A stretch of 64,000 nt of DNA from Planctomycetota bacterium (GCA_018242605.1 JAFEBP010000001.1:136118-200117); one strand, 5' to 3'. Counted from the first letter of the stretch, positions 44,917 to 55,151 are shown. Notes: generated by a model from the sequence alone, not told the origin. Translations and numbers: made by a program.

Positions 44917-45402
44917 GGCCGGTGACGGTCACACCAAAGGGCATCCCGAGTGTTCTGCAAACACGGCCTGCCATTCCGACACCCCGAATCGGTTCCCCTG
45001 CGTGTTGGCGTCGGTTTTAGAGCAAATTGGGGCAGGAGGGGGGTTGAACCAATCGGCACGCCGCGTGCAGCCGATAGGGAAGCATCGGCATGGGCCGTGG
45101 CGGGGGTGTACCCTGCCGCAAGGCGTGGTCCCCATGAATGGGTGGCGTTTGGGTTGGTGAAAGAATCCGGAACGGGAAACGAACCGCAACCGGGGAGTTG
45201 AACGAACTGTGGAATAGAGGGGGCCAGATACGGAACGATGAGGCGTGCGGCGGGCCTGAAAAGACTTGCCGCACGCGTCCGCCGCGGAGGCGCGGCCAAG
45301 AGGTCGGAAAGCCGGCGAGGGCCGGGGTAGAGCGCCGATGAGAAAAGGCACGACGAGGGAATGCAGTTGCGATCTTGAGTCGTGCCGGCAAAGGGAAGAG
45401 CA
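44917..45402 (+). other. Long clpC leader/promoter region without a gene
   Basis: 486 bp with no supportable CDS. Near its 3' end is an inverted repeat, GCGTGCGGC (45243-45251) and GCCGCACGC (45268-45276), with a 16-nt A-rich loop. A smaller one, ATCGGC/GCCGAT, is near 45052-45075. It probably holds the clpC promoter and a structured leader. No CIRCE or CtsR box was recognised, and no known small RNA was identified. Confidence 0.5.
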
Positions 45403-47976
45403 ATGTTCGAGAGATTCACAGACCGTGCCCGCAAAGTGATGGCCCTTGCGAACCAGGAGGCCCAGCGCCTCAACCACGAGTACATCGGGACCGAGCACAT
45501 CCTGCTGGGTCTGGTCAAGGAAGGGTCCGGCGTCGGCGCCAACGTGCTGCGCAACCTGGACGTGGACCTGCGCCGGGTGCGCCTCGAGGTCGAGAAGCTC
45601 GTGAAGGCCGGCCCTGAGATGGTGACGATGGGCAAGCTGCCCCAGACGCCGCGCGCCAAGAAGGTGATCGAATACGCGATCGAAGAGGCGCGGAACCTGA
45701 ACCACAACTACGTCGGCACCGAGCACCTTCTGCTGGGTCTGCTGCGCGAGCACGACGGCGTGGCGGCGCAGGTGCTGATGAACCTTGGCCTCAAGCTCGA
45801 GGAAGTGCGCGAGGAGGTGTTGAATCTGCTGGGCGCCGGCAATGAGAACGCCGAGGGACAGAGCGAGGGCGGATCGACTGCGTCCGCCGCGAGCAGCGGC
45901 AGCGCCGCCCCCGCGCCGGGCAAAGGCAAGAGCAAGACGCCCGCGCTGGACTCGTTCGGCCGCGACCTGACCGAGCTGGCCCGCGAGGGCACGCTGGACC
46001 CGGTGATCGGCCGCATGACCGAGATCGAGCGCGTGGTGCAGGTGCTGTGCCGCCGCACGAAGAACAACCCGGTGCTGCTGGGCGAGGCGGGCGTGGGCAA
46101 GACTGCCATTGTCGAGGGCTTGGCGCAGCGGATCATCAGCGGGGACGTTCCTGAAATTCTGCACGAGAAGCGGCTGGTGGTTCTCGATCTGGCGATGATG
46201 GTTGCGGGCACCAAGTACCGCGGGCAGTTCGAGGAGCGCATCAAGGCGGTGATGAACGAGGTGCGTCGCGCCAAGAACGTGATGCTGTTCATCGACGAAC
46301 TGCACACCCTGGTGGGCGCGGGCGGCGCGGAGGGCGCGATCGACGCGTCCAACGTGCTCAAGCCAGCGCTGGCACGCGGCGAGATCCAGTGCATCGGCGC
46401 CACGACGTTTGACGAGTACCGCAAGTACATCGAGAAGGACGCCGCGTTGGCGCGGCGCTTCCAGGCGATTACGGTGGACCCCCCGACGAACGAGCAGACC
46501 GTGGAGATCATCAAGGGTCTGCGGGACCGCTACGAGCAGCACCACCGCGTGCAGATCACGGACGCTGCGATCAAGGCGGCGGTGGAGTTGTCGGGCCGGT
46601 ACATCACGGGCCGGGTGCAGCCCGACAAGTCGATCGACGTGATCGACGAGGCGGGTGCCCGCGTGCGGATCAAGAGCATGACCAAGCCGCCGAACCTGGC
46701 GGAGATCGAGGGCGACATCGAGCGGCTCAGCGTTGAGAAGGACGAGGCCGTGAAGGCCGCGGACTACGAGCGCGCGGCCGAGCTGCGCGACCGCGCCGAG
46801 CAGATGCGCAAGAAGAAGGAGGACATGCAGAAGGCCTGGCGCAACCGCGCGCAGGAAGCCGACGGCGTGGTGGACGAGGAAGTGGTGGCCGAGGTCGTCG
46901 CGAAGATGACGGGCGTGCCGCTCAAGCGTCTGGCCAAGGACGAGGCGGCGCGGCTGCTCAAGCTCGAAGAGGAACTGCACAAGAAGGTCATCAGCCAGGA
47001 AGACGCGATCAAGGCGATCAGCAAGGCGATCCGGCGCGCCCGGGCGGGCCTGAAGGATCCTAAGCGTCCGATGGGCTCGTTCATCTTTGTCGGTCCCTCC
47101 GGCGTGGGTAAGACCCTCCTGAGCAAGGCGCTGGCCGAGTTCATGTTCGGTGACGAGGAAGCCCTTCTGCACCTGGACATGAGCGAGTACATGGAGAAGC
47201 ACAACGTGAGCCGCCTGGTGGGTGCGCCCCCCGGCTACGTTGGGTACGAGGAAGGCGGTCAGCTCACCGAGCGGATCCGTCGCCGGCCGTACGCGGTGAT
47301 CCTGCTCGACGAGGTCGAGAAGGCGCACCCGGACGTCTTCAACATGCTGCTGCAGATCATGGAGGAAGGCCGCCTGACCGACTCGTTCGGCCGGAACGTT
47401 GACTTCCGCAACACGATCATGATCATGACGAGCAACCTGGGCGCCGACCTCATCAAGGGCGGGGCCGGGTTCGGGTTCGCCAAGCGCACGGAGTCGACGG
47501 ACTACGACAACATCAAGGTCGTGCTGATGAAGGAGATCGAGCGGTTCTTCCGCCCAGAGTTCATCAACCGCCTTGACGACGTGATCGTCTTCCGGCCGCT
47601 GAACCGCGACGACCTGACGAAGATCGTTGATTACGAGGTGGCGAAGCTCGCCAAGCGGCTCGTGCAGCAGGGCTACACGCTCGAGCTGGACGCGATCGCG
47701 AAGGAGTACCTGATCGACAAGGGGTACAACCCCGAGTACGGCGCGCGTCCGCTGCGTCGCGCGATCGGTCAGTACGTCGAGGACCCGCTCAGCGAGATGC
47801 TGCTGGCGGGCACGTTCGAGGCGCCGTGCATCATCAAGTGCACCCGCCGCAACGGGCCCGACGGCAAGCCCGAGGATCACCTCTTCTTCGACGGCATCCC
47901 GCAGCCCAAGCCGGAGACACCGCCGGAAACCGAACGCAAGCACGGCGAGGGAACCGCGGCGGCGACGAGCACGTGA
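45403..47976 (+). CDS. clpC: ATP-dependent Clp protease ATP-binding subunit ClpC
   Basis: 857 residues, with GGAAGAG upstream of the ATG. Order: two N-terminal Clp repeat motifs ([24 protein letters not shown]), a Gly/Ser/Ala linker (about 150-180), AAA+ domain 1 with [13 protein letters not shown] and [13 protein letters not shown], a UVR-containing middle region ([17 protein letters not shown]), AAA+ domain 2 with [14 protein letters not shown] and [15 protein letters not shown], and a C-terminal D2-small domain. Both Walker A/B sets are intact. It unfolds proteins for ClpP degradation; the VGF-type loop near GAGFGFAKR may contact ClpP. No clpP, mcsA/B or ctsR is in the window. A terminator follows. 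Confidence 0.96.
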   Translation: MFERFTDRARKVMALANQEAQRLNHEYIGTEHILLGLVKEGSGVGANVLRNLDVDLRRVRLEVEKLVKAGPEMVTMGKLPQTPRAKKVIEYAIEEARNLNHNYVGTEHLLLGLLREHDGVAAQVLMNLGLKLEEVREEVLNLLGAGNENAEGQSEGGSTASAASSGSAAPAPGKGKSKTPALDSFGRDLTELAREGTLDPVIGRMTEIERVVQVLCRRTKNNPVLLGEAGVGKTAIVEGLAQRIISGDVPEILHEKRLVVLDLAMMVAGTKYRGQFEERIKAVMNEVRRAKNVMLFIDELHTLVGAGGAEGAIDASNVLKPALARGEIQCIGATTFDEYRKYIEKDAALARRFQAITVDPPTNEQTVEIIKGLRDRYEQHHRVQITDAAIKAAVELSGRYITGRVQPDKSIDVIDEAGARVRIKSMTKPPNLAEIEGDIERLSVEKDEAVKAADYERAAELRDRAEQMRKKKEDMQKAWRNRAQEADGVVDEEVVAEVVAKMTGVPLKRLAKDEAARLLKLEEELHKKVISQEDAIKAISKAIRRARAGLKDPKRPMGSFIFVGPSGVGKTLLSKALAEFMFGDEEALLHLDMSEYMEKHNVSRLVGAPPGYVGYEEGGQLTERIRRRPYAVILLDEVEKAHPDVFNMLLQIMEEGRLTDSFGRNVDFRNTIMIMTSNLGADLIKGGAGFGFAKRTESTDYDNIKVVLMKEIERFFRPEFINRLDDVIVFRPLNRDDLTKIVDYEVAKLAKRLVQQGYTLELDAIAKEYLIDKGYNPEYGARPLRRAIGQYVEDPLSEMLLAGTFEAPCIIKCTRRNGPDGKPEDHLFFDGIPQPKPETPPETERKHGEGTAAATST

Positions 47977-48065
47977 GCGCGGTGGTTGTCGTCATCGGTC
48001 CGGGTTGCTGCGCCGTCGCGGCAACGAGAGTATGACTCAGCTAGATATCCGGAATGCACATTGAA

Positions 48066-48095
48066 GCCCGCGGCGTCCGACGCCGCGGGCTTTTC
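48066..48095 (+). terminator. Rho-independent terminator of clpC
   Basis: A perfect 11-bp stem (48066-48076 with 48080-48090), 3-nt loop, then TTTTC. It lies about 90 bp after the clpC stop. Confidence 0.88.
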
Positions 48096-48578
48096 GCTGC
48101 TTCCTGATTGCTTTTCCCAGATTCACAGACCGCCCACGGGCCGCGCGAGTTATCACACTCGGGGGTCGGCGATTCGCGCGCAATACCGGGCCTCATGGGC
48201 GCAAAATTCACGCGGAACAGGCGAAAACTCTTGCGTTACGCGCGGAGCGAGTGTAACCTGAGGCGGTTTGAGTTGCGCCCGCGATTCGTCGCGGGGCCGG
48301 AGTTCGAGAGAGAAATTCGGGTCATCCTGATGTGAGTTCATTCGGGTGCGGCTGGGCCGGTTGGCGGTTGAGTTGTTTCGCCTAGGTTGTGCGTGGACGC
48401 ACGTGGCGAGCGGACAGATGGTCGTCCCGCGGGTGTACCGGCGTGTTCGTGTGGGCAGTGTTGGGTTCCCGAACTTTGACGGCTTTGTTGCGTTTCCCCG
48501 TTTGATCATGGTTTTCCGGCCATGATTGGACGGTTGTGTGTGTGTGCGTTTGTTCGTTATTTCAGAGGAGAGAGACAG
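48096..48578 (+). other. Intergenic region and leader of the PEP-CTERM gene
   Basis: 483 bp without a supportable CDS. A palindrome ATCATGG-8 nt-CCATGAT lies at 48505-48526, about 55 nt before the start codon, and could be an operator or leader hairpin. No convincing promoter hexamers were found. Confidence 0.5.
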
Positions 48579-49520
48579 ATGAAGGTTTCCCTGATTCGTT
48601 TGACTGTACTGGCCGGCCTCGCGATGGCCGGCAATGCGTTCGCCGCCGGCACCAGCTTCGCCACCGCGACCCCGAACGCGGGCCCCGGCACCGTGAGCGG
48701 TGCGTTGGACGCCTCCGGCAACCGTGCCGCGGTGTTCGGCACCCCGACGCTCTTCGCCACGTACGCTGACCAGAACCGCGTCGCGGGCGCGGTCGATACG
48801 TTCAACATCACCGGCTTGACTGCCGGAGGTGCGGTGCGTGCGGCGATGCGACAGGCCACCAATCCTGCGGGTGGGTTGTACCCCACGTGGGACTCGTACC
48901 TGCGCATGCGCAACACCGGCGGAACGGTTCTGGCCACTAACGACGATGACGGCCCCGGCGCGTTGTCGGCGATGCTCTCTCCCGTGACCATTCCCGCGAA
49001 CGGTTCCGTCCAGGTTCAGATCACCGGGTACGCCGACCGCAACACCTTCACCGGCGCTGACAGCACCAACGTTGGTCGCTATGACCTGGACATCTTCGCC
49101 AGCACGATCATCACCCCCCGGCAATACGGTGTCAACGTCCAGTGGTGGGCGTTCTCCGGTCTGGCCGCGGGCACTCCGATCGTCGCCGACATCAACGGCG
49201 CCACCGGCAACTTCACCGACAGCTATCTCGCTGTTTTCGACAGCGCCGGCAACATGCTGTTCGGTGACGACGACACCAACGGCCTGTTCTCGGCTGTGCT
49301 CGCGAGCGACAACATTCTGGTTCCCGGCAACGGCATCGTGTATGCCGCCGTGACCAGCTACCAGGGAACGATTGGCGCCCACACCAACCCCGCTTCCTAC
49401 CTCAACGAGAACGAGAATTCGAAGACCGGTACGTTTAACCTGAACCTCGTTCCGGCCCCCGGCTCTTTGGCCCTCCTTGGCCTGGGCGGCCTGATCGCCG
49501 GCCGTCGCCGTCGCGCCTGA
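48579..49520 (+). CDS. PEP-CTERM sorting-domain protein
   Basis: 313 residues; GGAGAGAG is just before the ATG. The signal peptide ends near AFAAG. The mature part has two similar beta domains, with DSYLRMRNTGGTVLATNDDDG and DSYLAVFDSAGNMLFGDDDTNG; the D-rich loops may bind calcium. The C-terminus is VPAPGSLALLGLGGLIAGRRRRA: the PEP-CTERM pattern (here PAPGS), a hydrophobic helix and an Arg cluster. Exosortase would cleave before the helix and hand the protein to the envelope or matrix; no exosortase is in the window. This tail differs in kind from the dockerin tail of the seven neighbours. Confidence 0.85.
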   Translation: MKVSLIRLTVLAGLAMAGNAFAAGTSFATATPNAGPGTVSGALDASGNRAAVFGTPTLFATYADQNRVAGAVDTFNITGLTAGGAVRAAMRQATNPAGGLYPTWDSYLRMRNTGGTVLATNDDDGPGALSAMLSPVTIPANGSVQVQITGYADRNTFTGADSTNVGRYDLDIFASTIITPRQYGVNVQWWAFSGLAAGTPIVADINGATGNFTDSYLAVFDSAGNMLFGDDDTNGLFSAVLASDNILVPGNGIVYAAVTSYQGTIGAHTNPASYLNENENSKTGTFNLNLVPAPGSLALLGLGGLIAGRRRRA

Positions 49521-49548
49521 TTTTCCCTTCGGTTAAAGTTGTCTCAAA

Positions 49549-49588
49549 CACAGCCCCCGGCGTGAAGCGCCGGGGGTTGTGACTTTTG
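49549..49588 (+). terminator. Rho-independent terminator of the PEP-CTERM gene
   Basis: A stem of 14 pairs (49549-49562 with 49568-49581, one G-U) with a 5-nt loop, then ACTTTTG. It lies between the convergent PEP-CTERM and SDR genes; the U run favours the plus strand. Confidence 0.8.
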
Positions 49589-49595
49589 ATGCGGC

Positions 49596-50405
49596 TTAGT
49601 ACTTGAGTTTTCTCGCGGCACGCATGAGGGCCCGGTCGGTGAGACCCGGGACGATGGTGGAGAGGCCGATTCCGAAGCGTGTCAGGGCGCTCGTCCAGAC
49701 TTCGCCTTTGGGATTGCGCAGGCACTTCACGACCGCCTTGGCGACCTGATCCGCGGACTGGCGGAGCCAAGGGCTGGTGTGAGCGACCATCGCGGGTTTG
49801 GCGCTGTTTCTGGTGGCGGTGTCGAAGAACTCGGTGGCGGTGCCGATGGGGTGGATGCTCGAGACGCGGACGCCCAGCGGCGCGAGTTCCACTCGCATCG
49901 CGCGGGAGAAATGATCCTGCGCGGCCTTTGTCGCGGAGTAGGGCGCGAAGTAGGGCAACCCGATCTTGGAGACGCAACTGCTGCACATCAGGATGTGCCC
50001 GCTGCGTGCCGGGATCATGTAGTCCAGGGCGGCCCTGGCCAGGGACATTGAGCCCCAGAAGTTGACCTCAAAGATGCGGCGGAGATCAAAGTCGGTGGTT
50101 TCGTGCACCGGCCCTTCGATGCCGTAGCCTGCGTTGGCGAAGACGGCGTAGACGGAGCCGAACTTCTCGACGGTGGTGGCGACGACGCGCCGACAGTCGG
50201 CCTCCTCGGCGACATCGCACGCGACGGCGATCGCCTTGCCGCCCTGGGCGGTGATCTGCTTCACGGCGTCGGCGAGCCGGTCCTCGCGGCGGGCTGCGAG
50301 GACGACGGGCATGCCCGCGCGGGCGCACAACAACGCGGTGGCCAGGCCGATCCCGCTGCTGGCTCCGGTGATGGCGATTGGTTTTCCTGAGAGATCGACG
50401 GCCAT
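49596..50405 (-). CDS. Short-chain dehydrogenase/reductase (SDR)
   Basis: 269 residues. Classical SDR motifs are present: ITGASSGIGLATALL (cofactor loop), CDVAEEADCRRVV, FANAGYGIEG (NAG motif), a CSSCVSKIGLPYFAPYSATKAAQ active site with Tyr-x-x-x-Lys, and IHPIGTATEFF. An Arg pair after the second strand (AARRED) suggests NADP preference. The substrate is unknown. The frame is open to 50639, but the extra 78 residues are low-complexity and look non-coding; the 305 bp between 50406 and 50710 hold no gene that I can support. Confidence 0.87.
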   Translation of the reverse strand: MAVDLSGKPIAITGASSGIGLATALLCARAGMPVVLAARREDRLADAVKQITAQGGKAIAVACDVAEEADCRRVVATTVEKFGSVYAVFANAGYGIEGPVHETTDFDLRRIFEVNFWGSMSLARAALDYMIPARSGHILMCSSCVSKIGLPYFAPYSATKAAQDHFSRAMRVELAPLGVRVSSIHPIGTATEFFDTATRNSAKPAMVAHTSPWLRQSADQVAKAVVKCLRNPKGEVWTSALTRFGIGLSTIVPGLTDRALMRAARKLKY

Positions 50406-50710
50406 GCTGCTTTCTGCTACGGGCGAGGCGGCCGAAAGGCCAAATCGCGGTGTTGCTTGTGGTTCGGAGTCGTCCTTTGGGGGCGTGTCGCCGATGGGTG
50501 GGCATTCTTCGGGGTGTGCCCCGGGTTGATCCGCGCCCGCTGCTGCGGGGGCGTGGGCGACAACGTTACGCAATCTGCATCGGATGAGTCTCCTTCTGAC
50601 GGTCCCGCCGTCGCGCCATTGTACAGCCGCGGCGATCATCGGGAGATGTTGGCGCGAACGCCGGTCGCTCGGGCGTGGTCGATTTCGATTGTTCGAGCGA
50701 GGAGCGGCCG

Positions 50711-51358
50711 CTATGGACGGGAGAGGGACGGTTGGCGCACGGCATCGAGGATGGCCCGGCCACGTGTTTCAATCGCCGACCATCGTTCGGCCGCGATGTC
50801 CTGGGCATCGAACAGGCTGGCGACGAATCCGAGGGCCCAGGCCCCCGCTTTGAGATACGCGGCGGCGTTGTCGAGGGTCACGCCGCTGGTGGGCACGATC
50901 CGCAGGAATGGCATGGGGGCGAGGGTCTGCGCGACCCAAGCGGGGCCGGTGCCGGGGGCGGGGAAGAGCTTCTGAAGGGCGGCGCCGGCGCGGTGGGCGA
51001 GCAGCATCTCGGTGGGGGTGGAGCAACCCGGCATCATCGCGACACCGAGGCGGTTGGCTTCGGCGATGACGGCGGGATCGCAGACCGGGGAGACGAGGAA
51101 TCGGGCCCCGGCGGCGACGGCGGCGCGGGCCTCTTCGGGCGTGAGGACGGTGCCCGCTCCCACGATGAGGTTGGAGCGATGAGAGAACTCGCGCACCAGG
51201 CCCAGGGCGTCGGGCACGGTGAGGGTGAACTCGCAGATTCGGAATCCGGCACGCACAGCGGCGTCCATCGCGTGCCGCGCCCGGGCGGCGTCGTTGGTGC
51301 GCAGGATGGCCGAGCATCGGGCCTCGCGGAAAGCGGCGACAAAGTCTGAGGGGCTCAT
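50711..51358 (-). CDS. eda: 2-keto-3-deoxy-6-phosphogluconate / 4-hydroxy-2-oxoglutarate aldolase
   Basis: 215 residues, the usual class I KDPG aldolase length. Motifs are SAILRTND, FRICEFTLTVPDAL with the catalytic Glu, IVGAGTVLTPEEA, ARFLVSPV, GCSTPTEMLLA, and LQKLFPA, whose Lys forms the Schiff base. It splits KDPG to pyruvate and glyceraldehyde 3-phosphate in the Entner-Doudoroff route, or related 2-keto acids. No edd or KDG kinase is adjacent. The ATG at 51358 is preferred to the TTG two codons upstream. Confidence 0.88.
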   Translation of the reverse strand: MSPSDFVAAFREARCSAILRTNDAARARHAMDAAVRAGFRICEFTLTVPDALGLVREFSHRSNLIVGAGTVLTPEEARAAVAAGARFLVSPVCDPAVIAEANRLGVAMMPGCSTPTEMLLAHRAGAALQKLFPAPGTGPAWVAQTLAPMPFLRIVPTSGVTLDNAAAYLKAGAWALGFVASLFDAQDIAAERWSAIETRGRAILDAVRQPSLSRP

Positions 51359-51470
51359 GCGCAAGCGTAGCGATTCCCGCCCGCGAATTTGGGGTCGGGC
51401 GGTGCGGCTCGATCTACACTAGGCGGCGAGGACACAGTTGATTTCAGGCCCGTGCTACCGTGAACGACGC

Positions 51471-53207
51471 ATGACTCTCATCCCAACCGACTTTGCTCCG
51501 TTTGATCTCGATGGCTCCAGCTTCGAAGCGCTGGAGCCGCTGATCCGGGCGCTGCTGACGCGGCCGGTCCTGAATCTGGCCGAACTGGAGAAGTGGATTC
51601 TGGACCGCAGCGAGCTTTCCGCCGCGGCGAGTGAATCGAGGGCGAATCTGTACATCGCGATGACGTGCGACACGGACGACACCGCGGCCCGGGATGCGTA
51701 CCTGGCGTATGTGGAACAGGTGGCGCCGAAACTCACCCCGCTTTTCTTCGAGCTGGACCGGCGGCTGGTGGAGCTTTCGAAGAAGTTCGAGCCCGACCCT
51801 TCGCGGTACGCGGTGCTCATCCGCGGGGCGAGGGCGGACGTGGAGTTGTTCCGCGAGGAGAACATCGCGCTGGAGACGCAGTTGGCGGTGCTGAGCCAGC
51901 AGTACGAGCAGATCACGGGGGCGATGACGGTGCAGTTCGACGGGCAGGAGCAGACGCTGCCGCGGATGGCCCGCTACCAGGAGGGCACGGACCGGGCGGT
52001 GCGTGAGGCGGCGTGGAGGGCGGTGACGGCGAGGCGGCTCCAGGACGCGGAGGCGATCAATGTTGTGTACGACGAGATGGTCAAGCTGCGCCATCAGGTC
52101 GCGCTCAACGCGGGCTTCCCGAACTTCGTGCCTTATGCGTACAAGAGCAAGCATCGGTTTGATTACGCGCCGAAGCACTGCGAGGACTTCCACGCGGCGT
52201 GCGAGACGGCGGTGGTGCCGCTGGTGCGGGCGCTGGAGCGTGAGCGTGCTTCGCTGCTGGGGGTGAGCGAACTGCGGCCGTGGGACCTGGCCGTGGACGT
52301 GAAAGGGCGTGCGCCGCTGCGGCCGTTCACCGACGGGCGGGACCTGATCGCCAAGTGTCGCGCGACGTTTGATCGGCTCGACCCTCGCCTCTCGGAGATG
52401 TTCCGGCAACTGGGCGACGGGAGCGAACCGGGGGGCGGGCGGGGGGGATCGTGCCTGGACCTGGACAGCCGCAAGGGCAAGGCGCCGGGCGGGTATCAGT
52501 ACATGCGGGATCGGTCGCGCAGGCCGTTCATCTTCATGAACGCGGCGGGGCTGCAGCGTGACCTGGAGACCTTGTTTCACGAGGCCGGGCACGCGTTCCA
52601 TTCGATGCTGTGCAAGGACGAGCCGCTGGTTGAGTATCGGGGCGCTCCGACGGAGTTTTCCGAGGTGGCGAGCATGGCGATGGAACTGCTGGCGATGCCG
52701 CATTGGATGGGCACGGTGTACACGGATGAGGACTCGTTCCGCCGCGCGTGCCGCCAGAACCTGAAGCACTCGATCCTGCTGCTGCCGTGGGTGGCGCAGA
52801 TCGACGCGTTTCAGCACTGGGTGTATTCCAACCCGCTGCACACGCGTGAGCAGCGGACGCGTCGCTGGCTGGAACTGGATCAGCGGCTGGGCGGCATCGC
52901 GTCGTGGGCGGGCATTGAGGAGGCGAGGGCGCAGCTCTGGCAGCGGCAGTTGCATCTGTTCGGCATGCCGTTTTACTACATCGAGTACGGCATCGCCCGG
53001 CTGGGGGCGATGCAGTTGTGGCTGCACTCTCTGGAGCGGGGCGAGAGGTCCGCGCTTGACGCGTACGTGAAGGGGTTGTCGCTGGGCGGGTCCAAGCCGT
53101 TGCCGGAGTTGTTCGCGGCATCGGGATTGACCTTTGATTTCGGGCCCGACACGGTCAAACGGTTGGTGGATCGGGCGGCGAAGGAACTTGACAAGCTGCC
53201 TGAATGA
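51471..53207 (+). CDS. M3-family oligoendopeptidase (PepF-like)
   Basis: 578 residues, near the family's usual 560-600. The zinc site DLETLFHEAGHAFHSML (HExxH) is around residue 370, with the third ligand Glu in PTEFSEVASMAMELL about 26 residues later. The N-terminal helical region and the C-terminal YYIEYGIARLGAMQLW helix are typical of M3B peptidases. A Gly-rich insertion (GGGRGGS) precedes the active site and resembles a flexible loop. There is no signal peptide, so it degrades short peptides in the cytoplasm. The GT41 gene follows 31 bp downstream. Confidence 0.92.
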   Translation: MTLIPTDFAPFDLDGSSFEALEPLIRALLTRPVLNLAELEKWILDRSELSAAASESRANLYIAMTCDTDDTAARDAYLAYVEQVAPKLTPLFFELDRRLVELSKKFEPDPSRYAVLIRGARADVELFREENIALETQLAVLSQQYEQITGAMTVQFDGQEQTLPRMARYQEGTDRAVREAAWRAVTARRLQDAEAINVVYDEMVKLRHQVALNAGFPNFVPYAYKSKHRFDYAPKHCEDFHAACETAVVPLVRALERERASLLGVSELRPWDLAVDVKGRAPLRPFTDGRDLIAKCRATFDRLDPRLSEMFRQLGDGSEPGGGRGGSCLDLDSRKGKAPGGYQYMRDRSRRPFIFMNAAGLQRDLETLFHEAGHAFHSMLCKDEPLVEYRGAPTEFSEVASMAMELLAMPHWMGTVYTDEDSFRRACRQNLKHSILLLPWVAQIDAFQHWVYSNPLHTREQRTRRWLELDQRLGGIASWAGIEEARAQLWQRQLHLFGMPFYYIEYGIARLGAMQLWLHSLERGERSALDAYVKGLSLGGSKPLPELFAASGLTFDFGPDTVKRLVDRAAKELDKLPE

Positions 53208-53238
53208 GCGGGCTCGCCCTTCTACCCTCCAACTCAAG

Positions 53239-55005
53239 ATGCCGCCAGAACATCCGACAGCCCAGGCGATTGCGCTCCTGAATCAGGGACAGGAGGAGCA
53301 AGCGCGCGCGCTGCTGCTGGGCGTGCTGAAGCGGTCGCCCATGGATGCGCTCGCCAACAAGTGGATGGCGATGATCCACGGCGCGCACGATGAGTATGAC
53401 CGTGCGGCGTTCTTCATGCAGCGGGCGGTGGCGTCCTCGCCGCGGGACGGCGAACTGCGATACATTCTAGGCAATGTGTACATGGGGCTGCGGAAGCACA
53501 AGGAGGCGGCCGCGGCGTATCGCGAGGCGCTGAAGATCGTTCCCGGGAACATCGCCGCGAGCGACGGGCTGGGCAAGTGCCTGATCAGTCTGGGGGAGTA
53601 CGCGCAGGCGATCAAGGTGTTCGAGCAGGCGATCGCGGCGAACCCGGACGACGGTGATGCGTACGGCAACTTCGCCGTGAGCCTCACGATCATCGCGAAG
53701 ATGCAGGAGGCGGTGGACGTCTGCAAGCGGGGACTGGCGCGGCTGCCGGATCATCCGGGGCTGTTGGAGACGCTGGCGTACTCGATGAACTTTCCGCAGG
53801 GCATGGATCATGCCGAGCATCGCCGGATGCACGAGCGGGTCGCTGCGTCGTTTGCGCGGAATGCGGATCGGGCCGAACCGGTGTTCACGGTGGATCGGAG
53901 CCCCGACCGGCCGCTGCGGGTGGGGTTTCTGTCGGGGGATTACTCACAGCACGCGTGCGCGACGTTCATGCGGGCGCCCCTGCTCAACTTCAATCGTTCC
54001 AAGATCGTGCCCGTGTGCGTCGCGACCCAGCGGCACACGGACGGCGGGGATGCGGATTTCCGCAAGGCCTGCGAGTGGCTTGATGTCTCGGCGATGGGCG
54101 TGAATGACACGGCACGGGCGATCGAGGCGGCGAAGATTGATATTCTGATCGAGTGCAGTGGGTATACGGAGGGGCATCGGCTGCGGTCGCTGGTGCCTCG
54201 CACGGCGCCGATCCAGTGCACGTGGCTGGGGTATCCGAACACCACGGGCATGCCGACGATTGATTACAGAATCGTCGATGCGATCACGGATCCTCCGGGG
54301 AGCGAATGGCACTGTACCGAGACGCTGGCGAGGCTGCCCGGGTGCTTCCTGTGCTTCACGCCGGATGCGGCGGCCGCGCCGGCGGCTATCACGCCGGCGT
54401 GCACGGACCCGGCCGCGCCAATCGTGTTCGGTTCGTTCAATCGGATGACCAAGGTGACTCCGGCGACATTGGACGCGTGGTGCGCGGTGTTGCGGGCGGT
54501 GCCCAACAGCCGCATGCTCCTGAAGTTGCGGATCGCGTCGGAAGAGTTGCGGCGGGACACTGTGGAACTGTTCACGAGCCGCGGGATTGATGCGTCGCGG
54601 GTGGAGATGACGCCGTTCACCCAGAAGGCGGACGAGCATGCGCGCATGTACGCCCGCATCGACATTGCGCTGGATTCGTTCCCGTACAACGGGACGACCA
54701 CCACGTGCGAAGCGACCTGGATGGGCGTGCCGGTGGTGGTGGTGACGGGAGATTGCCACCGGGCTCGCGTGGGCGCGAGCCTGAATACGGCGTTGGGATT
54801 GCCCGGACTGATCGCGGCGAACGTGGAGGAGTACGTGGCGATCGCGGCGGGGCTCGCGAGCGACCGCGCGACGCTGGCGGCGCTGAAGGCGTCGTTGCGG
54901 GAACGGATGCGGGGGAGCCCGCTGTGTGACGGGCCGGGGTACGCGCGGCGGTTCGAGGGGTTGCTGCGGGAGATGTGGCATCGGCACGTCGCGAGCCGGG
55001 GCTGA
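53239..55005 (+). CDS. TPR-GT41 glycosyltransferase (O-GlcNAc transferase-like, SPINDLY family)
   Basis: 588 residues. Residues 1-180 form about four TPR repeats (ILGNVYMGLRKHKEAAAAYREAL, GEYAQAIKVFEQAIAANPDD). The catalytic part from about residue 210 has VGFLSGDYSQHA, DILIECSGYTEGHRL, a PIQCTWLGYPNTTGMPTIDYR segment, FGSFNRMTKVT and the DSFPYNGTTTTCEATWMGVPVV donor loop, all typical of GT41. Bacterial members transfer GlcNAc or other hexoses to proteins, commonly in the cytoplasm. Acceptor and donor are not known. It shares a strand and short gap with the M3 peptidase. Confidence 0.9.
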   Translation: MPPEHPTAQAIALLNQGQEEQARALLLGVLKRSPMDALANKWMAMIHGAHDEYDRAAFFMQRAVASSPRDGELRYILGNVYMGLRKHKEAAAAYREALKIVPGNIAASDGLGKCLISLGEYAQAIKVFEQAIAANPDDGDAYGNFAVSLTIIAKMQEAVDVCKRGLARLPDHPGLLETLAYSMNFPQGMDHAEHRRMHERVAASFARNADRAEPVFTVDRSPDRPLRVGFLSGDYSQHACATFMRAPLLNFNRSKIVPVCVATQRHTDGGDADFRKACEWLDVSAMGVNDTARAIEAAKIDILIECSGYTEGHRLRSLVPRTAPIQCTWLGYPNTTGMPTIDYRIVDAITDPPGSEWHCTETLARLPGCFLCFTPDAAAAPAAITPACTDPAAPIVFGSFNRMTKVTPATLDAWCAVLRAVPNSRMLLKLRIASEELRRDTVELFTSRGIDASRVEMTPFTQKADEHARMYARIDIALDSFPYNGTTTTCEATWMGVPVVVVTGDCHRARVGASLNTALGLPGLIAANVEEYVAIAAGLASDRATLAALKASLRERMRGSPLCDGPGYARRFEGLLREMWHRHVASRG

Positions 55006-55123
55006 TGGCGATCGGGGTCGTGATGATGCCGCCGAAGAGTCTTTTGGGGTGGCAAAGAAGTCCTGCGGGTCAGCTTTGCGAACGCTCGCCATACAGAGAC
55101 CGGGGTTATCGATCAGAATTATC

Positions 55124-55151
55124 GTGACTCTTTCGCGAGTTTCGGTATACT
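55124..55151 (+). promoter_or_regulatory. Candidate promoter of the 55306-57981 gene
   Basis: GTGACT (55124-55129), a 16-bp spacer and TATACT (55146-55151); the -10 matches consensus at five of six. It implies a leader of about 150 nt. Nothing else is recognised in the 300-bp gap 55006-55305. Confidence 0.5.

Noticed and set aside
45031..45110. Possible tRNA or SRP RNA before clpC (GGTTGAACC-like segment)
   Set aside because: No cloverleaf, no anticodon arm and no SRP-type conserved loop can be formed; only short local stems are present.
43155..45707. 850-codon minus-strand frame opposite the glucoamylase and clpC starts
   Set aside because: Low-complexity translation without motifs, covering two strong plus-strand genes and a terminator.
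44929..47943. 1004-codon minus-strand frame opposite clpC
   Set aside because: It is the antisense shadow of a clearly conserved clpC. Its Leu/His/Arg-rich translation shows no family motif, and GC-rich third positions keep such frames open.
50406..50639. N-terminal extension of the SDR gene
   Set aside because: It is Ala/Pro/Arg-rich without conservation, and the classical SDR start is at 50405.
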